Source of the DNA: CASFRF01 sp031549345
GTDB lineage: Bacteria > Verrucomicrobiota > Lentisphaeria > Victivallales > Victivallaceae
Assembly (NCBI GenBank): GCA_031549345.1
Contig: JAVBPY010000002.1
Coordinates: forward strand, 1 to 64,000
Reading direction: 5' to 3'
Length of the DNA stretch: 64,000 bases
The translations under genes and the position numbers were made by a program. This document shows, piece after piece, positions 59,972 to 64,000 of the stretch (position 1 is its first letter; each line of letters opens with the position of its first letter). Below the pieces are notes generated by a model, which was not told where the DNA came from, searched no databases, and saw only the letters and a program-made list of their open reading frames with translations.

Positions 59972-61015
59972 ATGGTGAATGTCCTTCGTTTTCCGGAAAA
60001 CCCGCTGATTCGTCCGCAGGATCTTAAGCCAAGCGAGTCCGATTTCGTCGTCGAATGCGTCCTGAATCCCGGTGCGTTCCAGTACAAAGGCCGCATCGGC
60101 CTGATCCTGCGCGTCGCGGAAAAACCGCAAACGGACGACAGGACCGCCGTCGCCGTCTTCCGGAATCCCGGAGAGAACGTTTACCAAAGACTCCTTGTGG
60201 ACCGTGCCGACCCGGAACTCGACTTCTCCGACCCGCGCGTTTTCACCTATAAAAACCGCTCTTACTTAAGCACGATTTCCCATCTTCTCGTCGCCTGGAG
60301 CGACGATGGCGGGCGAAGCTTCAAGCCCGATTACTCGTTGCGCATTTTCCCGGAAACATCGCACGAAACGTATGGGATCGAGGATTGCCGTGTGGAGTTG
60401 ATCGAAGGGGTGTACCATCTTACTTTCACCGCCGTGTCGGAATTCGGCGTCGCGGGATGCCATTGCTCCACGCGCGATTGGAAAACGTTCTCCCCGCGCG
60501 ATCTGGTCATGCCGCCGCACAACAAGGACATCGCGTTTTTCCCACGCAAGATCGAAGGATTGTACCGCTGCTTTCACCGCCCGAGCGGACTCGGGTTGGG
60601 CGGAAACTACATTTGGCTGGCCGAATCGCCGGATTTGCGCCATTGGGGCAACCACCGTTGCATCGCCGCCACCCGTCCGGGGATGTGGGATTCCGAACGC
60701 ATCGGCGCGGGCTGCGCCCCGATCGAAACGCCGGAGGGATGGCTTGCCATCTACCACGGCTCCGACGGCAAGACCTACCGCCTCGGCGTGTTGCTCCTCG
60801 ACCTCAAGAATCCGGAGAAGGTTCTGGCGCGGAGTGAAAAGCCCATTATGGAGCCCATCACCGGCGTGGAAACCAACGGCTTCTACGGAAACTGCATTTT
60901 CACCAACGGCCATGTTGTCGAAGGCGACCGCATCCTGATGTATTACGGCGCGGCCGATACGGTGGTCTGCGGCGCGGAACTTTCCGTCTGCGATCTTTTG
61001 GCCTCTTTACGCTGA
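59972..61015 (+). CDS. GH130-type glycoside phosphorylase/hydrolase
   Basis: A 347-aa protein with a five-bladed propeller pattern: NPLIRPQDLKPS, VLNPGAFQYKGRIGLILRVA, PELDFSDPRVFTYKNRSYLS, YGIEDCRVELIEGVYHLTF and KDIAFFPRKIEGLYRCFHR. GH130 enzymes phosphorolyse or hydrolyse beta-mannosides, acting in the cytoplasm; the Asp in IEDCR is the usual catalytic residue. The exact linkage is not readable. GAGGAGA lies before the ATG. It is followed by the restriction-modification genes after 28 bases. Confidence 0.85.
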   Translation: MVNVLRFPENPLIRPQDLKPSESDFVVECVLNPGAFQYKGRIGLILRVAEKPQTDDRTAVAVFRNPGENVYQRLLVDRADPELDFSDPRVFTYKNRSYLSTISHLLVAWSDDGGRSFKPDYSLRIFPETSHETYGIEDCRVELIEGVYHLTFTAVSEFGVAGCHCSTRDWKTFSPRDLVMPPHNKDIAFFPRKIEGLYRCFHRPSGLGLGGNYIWLAESPDLRHWGNHRCIAATRPGMWDSERIGAGCAPIETPEGWLAIYHGSDGKTYRLGVLLLDLKNPEKVLARSEKPIMEPITGVETNGFYGNCIFTNGHVVEGDRILMYYGAADTVVCGAELSVCDLLASLR

Positions 61016-61043
61016 AGAATTACCCCAAATAGGAGATTTTCGT

Positions 61044-61817
61044 ATGAATGTCTGGACGAAAAAGAGCATAGATTTGGCCAATCAGGACAAGTATCTGGAT
61101 TTGTTGTCCCAAGTTTATCCTATGAGTCCGGAAGATACCAGAATGATCAATGATAATATCTGGCGAAAAATTGCTGCGGCCTTTGACGGCCGCGACGAAA
61201 ATGCATTGATCGAGAATCTCCTGCGGCTTGATCTGTTCCCCGTCAAAGATTCCTATGTCGCCTATCTCAGGCGCGATCCTTCGGTCATTCCCCGAAACCC
61301 CGATACGATTCACCGGCTGGCCGAGCGCATCTTTGCAATGGGCCTCGACGAATTGCATAAATCTTGTTCGGCACCGATAGAAACAAACCGTCAGATCGGT
61401 CCTCTTTTCAAACGTTGGGTGAACAGCGGTGCCCTGGGCGTGCAGCCCACTGGGTATGACCAGTTCATACATTGTGCCGGAAACGCCATCTTGGATGGAA
61501 CCGATGCGAAGATGAAGCAGTTTGCACGCGAAAAACTAGGATACACGCACGAAAAGGGCCTGGATTTTCTCGGGAAGTTCAATGGGAAATACATTATCGG
61601 CGAAGCGAAATTCCTGACCGATTTCGGAGGCCATCAAAACGCGCAATTTGCGGATGCGGTCTCCACATTGAGCGCGAATTGCCATGCGATAAAAATTGCA
61701 ATTCTCGATGGGGTTTTATATATCCCTGGAAAACACAAACTCTACCAACAAATAACGCAGGGCAATTTGAATATCCTGAGCGCCTTGGTTTTAAAGGATT
61801 TTTTATACCAGGTTTAA
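61044..61817 (+). CDS. Type II restriction endonuclease, Tsp45I-like
   Basis: A 257-aa protein of the Tsp45I restriction family. The active-site pattern is GLDFLGKFNGKYIIGEAKFL: Asp174 and Glu187-x-Lys189 form a PD-(D/E)xK nuclease core, followed by the conserved TDFGGHQNAQF. Tsp45I recognises GTSAC; this homologue may not. It lies four bases before a methyltransferase gene, so they form a restriction-modification pair. AGGAGA lies before the ATG. No separate promoter is seen in the 28-base gap from the GH130 gene. Confidence 0.82.
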   Translation: MNVWTKKSIDLANQDKYLDLLSQVYPMSPEDTRMINDNIWRKIAAAFDGRDENALIENLLRLDLFPVKDSYVAYLRRDPSVIPRNPDTIHRLAERIFAMGLDELHKSCSAPIETNRQIGPLFKRWVNSGALGVQPTGYDQFIHCAGNAILDGTDAKMKQFAREKLGYTHEKGLDFLGKFNGKYIIGEAKFLTDFGGHQNAQFADAVSTLSANCHAIKIAILDGVLYIPGKHKLYQQITQGNLNILSALVLKDFLYQV

Positions 61818-61821
61818 AACG

Positions 61822-62955
61822 ATGAAGCTTGCATACGAAAATAAAACCGGCGAAGAAGATTTCCTATCTTCCCCGATCAACTCCTCCGTGCAAGGAGAGT
61901 TCCGGTCTGCCGACAAGATGCTTATCCAAGGGGAAAACTCCGATGTCTTGAAATTTTTGCTCCGGAACGGCTATGCGGGAAAAATTGATTTGGTATACAT
62001 CGATCCGCCTTTCGCCACAAACAATGTCTTTACGGCGGGAGAAAAACGCGTCAGCACAATCAGCAACAGCAAGGCCGATCGAACGGCCTATTCTGACAGT
62101 CTCTCCGGGCACGAATTTATTGAATTTATCCGTCTGCGATTGATCCTGCTCCGCGAACTGCTTTCCAATTCCGGCTCCATATACCTTCATATCGATTCCA
62201 AAATCGGGCATTATGTCAAGGTTATCATGGATGAAGTTTTTGGGGCCAAAAACTTCCGCAACGACATAACGCGGATAAAATGCAACCCCAAAAACTTTTC
62301 CAGAAGCGCTTACGGCAATATAAAAGATCTTATCCTCTTTTACAGCAAAACGGACTCTCCACTCTGGAACGACCCCCGATCTCCTTTCGAGAAAGAAGAT
62401 GCCGATACCCGCTTCAGGAAGACAGATGCCAATGGACGCCGCTACACAACTGTCCCGCTTCATGCGCCGGGAGAAACAAAAAATGGCCCCACCGGCGGAG
62501 AATGGAAGGGCATGCGCCCGCCAAGCGGCAGACATTGGCGCTCTTCCCCGGCGGAACTGGATAAACTGGATGCGGAAGGCTTAATCGAATGGTCTCCGAC
62601 AGGCAATCCGAGACGAATCATTTATGCGGACGAAAAAATGCGGCAAGGGAAAAAAATTCAGGACGTCTGGAGCTTCAAGGATCCTCCGTATCCTCGCTAC
62701 CCGACAGAAAAAAACATGGAAATGCTTGAAAACATCGTTAAGGCATCCTCCAGGGAAGGCGGCATTGTTCTGGATTGCTTCTGCGGCAGCGGGACAACCT
62801 TGCTCGCGGCCGAAAACCTCCGCAGGCGTTGGATTGGCATCGACCAATCGGATTTAGCGATTCAAGTCTGTGAAGAGCGCATCTTTAGCGCATTGGGAAT
62901 ATTTTCGCAAGAATATGCGACATATCGTTTTCTTGAAGTGGACGCTACAAAATGA
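61822..62955 (+). CDS. Site-specific DNA methyltransferase (N6-adenine/N4-cytosine, beta class)
   Basis: A 377-aa protein. Motif IV DPPF (61-64) comes early, and motif I DCFCGSGTT (318-326) late, the beta-class order. Motif VI/VII-like segments lie between, with DIKDL-type ILFYSK and IDQSDLAIQ near the end. It methylates adenine or cytosine amino groups to protect DNA from the adjacent endonuclease. Its stop overlaps the convergent FAD oxidoreductase by 11 bases. Type III-like Mod proteins share this fold, but no Res gene is present here. Confidence 0.9.
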   Translation: MKLAYENKTGEEDFLSSPINSSVQGEFRSADKMLIQGENSDVLKFLLRNGYAGKIDLVYIDPPFATNNVFTAGEKRVSTISNSKADRTAYSDSLSGHEFIEFIRLRLILLRELLSNSGSIYLHIDSKIGHYVKVIMDEVFGAKNFRNDITRIKCNPKNFSRSAYGNIKDLILFYSKTDSPLWNDPRSPFEKEDADTRFRKTDANGRRYTTVPLHAPGETKNGPTGGEWKGMRPPSGRHWRSSPAELDKLDAEGLIEWSPTGNPRRIIYADEKMRQGKKIQDVWSFKDPPYPRYPTEKNMEMLENIVKASSREGGIVLDCFCGSGTTLLAAENLRRRWIGIDQSDLAIQVCEERIFSALGIFSQEYATYRFLEVDATK

Positions 62956-64000
62956 TGGAGCCGCCGCGCACGAGGAGCTCGCGGGTGACGTTTGCATCGG
63001 TTTCCGCAATGGGTTCGCCGGAGGTGAGCGCCTGCCAGGCGGCGACGCCGGCGGCTTCTGCACACTGATTCAAGTTGACCATGACGCGCACGGCGCCGAA
63101 CGCTTCGGCGTCGGCGTCGAGCATGCGTCCGGCAGCGATTAAATTTCCTGCGTTTTCCGGGATCAGGCACCCCAATGGAATTTTGTAGCAGGAAAGGATG
63201 TGCCCCTCCGGGAGCCAGCGCTCGTGCCGGATGGTCTTGTGCGACTTCATAACGCGGAGATCGCCGTTCAGGTATTTGAAAGTGATGGTGTCGTCTTCAT
63301 CGCCATGAATGTCCACGGGGTAGGTACCATTGGCGATCGCGTCCGGCACGGGCTTGGGGCTTAGGAGCGCCTTTCCCGTCAGTGGCTTAATGCTCTGAAT
63401 GTGGTAGCTTTCGCGCAGACCGATGGCGCTTGGAAGAGCCACAAGTGCCGGAACGTCGTCCGGTTTTTCGCGGCGGATCGCATCCATAATGGCCCGGATT
63501 TGCCGCCTTGATTCCACTTCCGCGCGTGTGATTTCTCCGGCGTCGGCACAGTTGCAGTGGAGGATGCGGGTACCTGCAAGCATGTAGGCTCCTGTCCCCG
63601 GAATGTCCATTCCCCAGCTGTAGCCGCAGGGGAGGGCGGGGAAGTGCGCGCGGTTGCGTTCGATCAACTCCTTCAATTCACCGGAGGTGTGTTTCCAATT
63701 ACTGAAGCGGGCACAGCTTGTGGGCGGTTGTTGCTTAGCGGGGAGGCGCATCGCGAATCCCGCGTCGCGGCAGAGAAGACCGTCGCCGGTCGCATCGATA
63801 AACACGTTGGCTTTGATGGCTGAGCGCCCGGATTTATTTTCGATCACCACCGCCTTGATCGTTCCATCGTCGCCCATGATCGGCCGCGAATAGGCGGTCT
63901 GGAGGAAAACACGAATTCCCGAAAGCTCCACGACCATTTCATCGAGCTCCAGCGTAAGCTCCTCGCTGTTGAAGCGGATTCCGCTCACAGGAGCGCGAAA
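62945..64000 (-). CDS. FAD-dependent oxidoreductase, partial (5' end outside window)
   Basis: The last 351 residues are seen; the frame is open to the window edge, so the FAD-binding start lies beyond 64000. Segments ANVFIDATGDGLLCRDAGFA, IGLRESYHIQSIKPLTGKAL, LGCLIPENAGNLIAAGRMLD and VRVMVNLNQCAEAAGVAAWQ belong to the same FAD_oxidored family as the gene at 30325. Function is unknown, perhaps oxidation of an organic acid. Convergent with the methyltransferase. Confidence 0.85.
   Translation of the reverse strand, partial: FRAPVSGIRFNSEELTLELDEMVVELSGIRVFLQTAYSRPIMGDDGTIKAVVIENKSGRSAIKANVFIDATGDGLLCRDAGFAMRLPAKQQPPTSCARFSNWKHTSGELKELIERNRAHFPALPCGYSWGMDIPGTGAYMLAGTRILHCNCADAGEITRAEVESRRQIRAIMDAIRREKPDDVPALVALPSAIGLRESYHIQSIKPLTGKALLSPKPVPDAIANGTYPVDIHGDEDDTITFKYLNGDLRVMKSHKTIRHERWLPEGHILSCYKIPLGCLIPENAGNLIAAGRMLDADAEAFGAVRVMVNLNQCAEAAGVAAWQALTSGEPIAETDANVTRELLVRGGSIIL

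Overview
The window is 64 kb of a Gram-negative bacterial chromosome, mostly coding and moderately GC-rich, with AT-rich gaps between genes. The gene set points to the PVC superphylum, most likely Lentisphaeria (Victivallis-like). It has a lipid A type acyltransferase, a prepilin-like protein of the kind expanded in Lentisphaerae and Planctomycetes, two Gfo/Idh/MocA dehydrogenases, several glycan-processing enzymes (GH3, GH130, a GH63-like hydrolase, a sialidase-like protein) and FAD oxidoreductases. This taxonomic call is inference from gene content; there is no rRNA in the window. No tRNA, CRISPR array, integrase, transposase or reverse transcriptase was seen.

1-15.8 kb is the accessory part. 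On the minus strand lies a large RHS/YD-repeat protein whose repeats continue past its stop in another frame, preceded by a small related protein. On the plus strand is a set of phage-tail-like genes: two small DGSI-type proteins, a 539-aa protein, a protein with a possible GT-A fold, an 87-aa protein and a 486-aa protein with tail-fibre/C-type-lectin character. Facing it is a minus-strand four-gene unit: M48 membrane protease, zinc-ribbon/ankyrin protein, SMI1/KNR4 (SUKH)-like protein and macro-domain protein. This looks like a surface/conflict island.

15.8-30.2 kb: a sugar-utilisation set (Gfo/Idh/MocA dehydrogenase, sugar phosphate isomerase, mutarotase-like protein) with a broken gene junction at a G7 tract. 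It is followed by an M20 dipeptidase, a DUF2062 protein and a K+/H+ antiporter, then by YbaK, ZupT and a SulP transporter on the plus strand. Next come a sialidase-like gene, an ABC-F protein with an attenuator-like leader, an AraC regulator and a prepilin-like gene.

30.3-47.9 kb: an FAD oxidoreductase; a lineage-specific group of a zinc-ribbon membrane protein, a TPR protein and a Pro/Ala-rich tail-anchored protein with a conserved TRKTVKLK motif; a Ca2+-type P-ATPase; two unknown membrane proteins; DUF1846, queA, a rhomboid protease, a DUF362 ferredoxin, and a feoB/DtxR iron unit with a candidate operator.

48.0-59.9 kb: a long, tightly packed minus-strand run of ten genes from the acyltransferase through an orphan OppF-type ATPase, an AsmA-like protein, the GH63-like hydrolase, a cupin, mnmE, GH3, Gfo/Idh/MocA, an aldo/keto reductase and an alpha/beta hydrolase. 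Several starts overlap the previous stop. 59.9-64 kb: a GH130-type protein from a back-to-back divergent promoter, a Tsp45I-type restriction-modification pair, and the 3' part of another FAD oxidoreductase.
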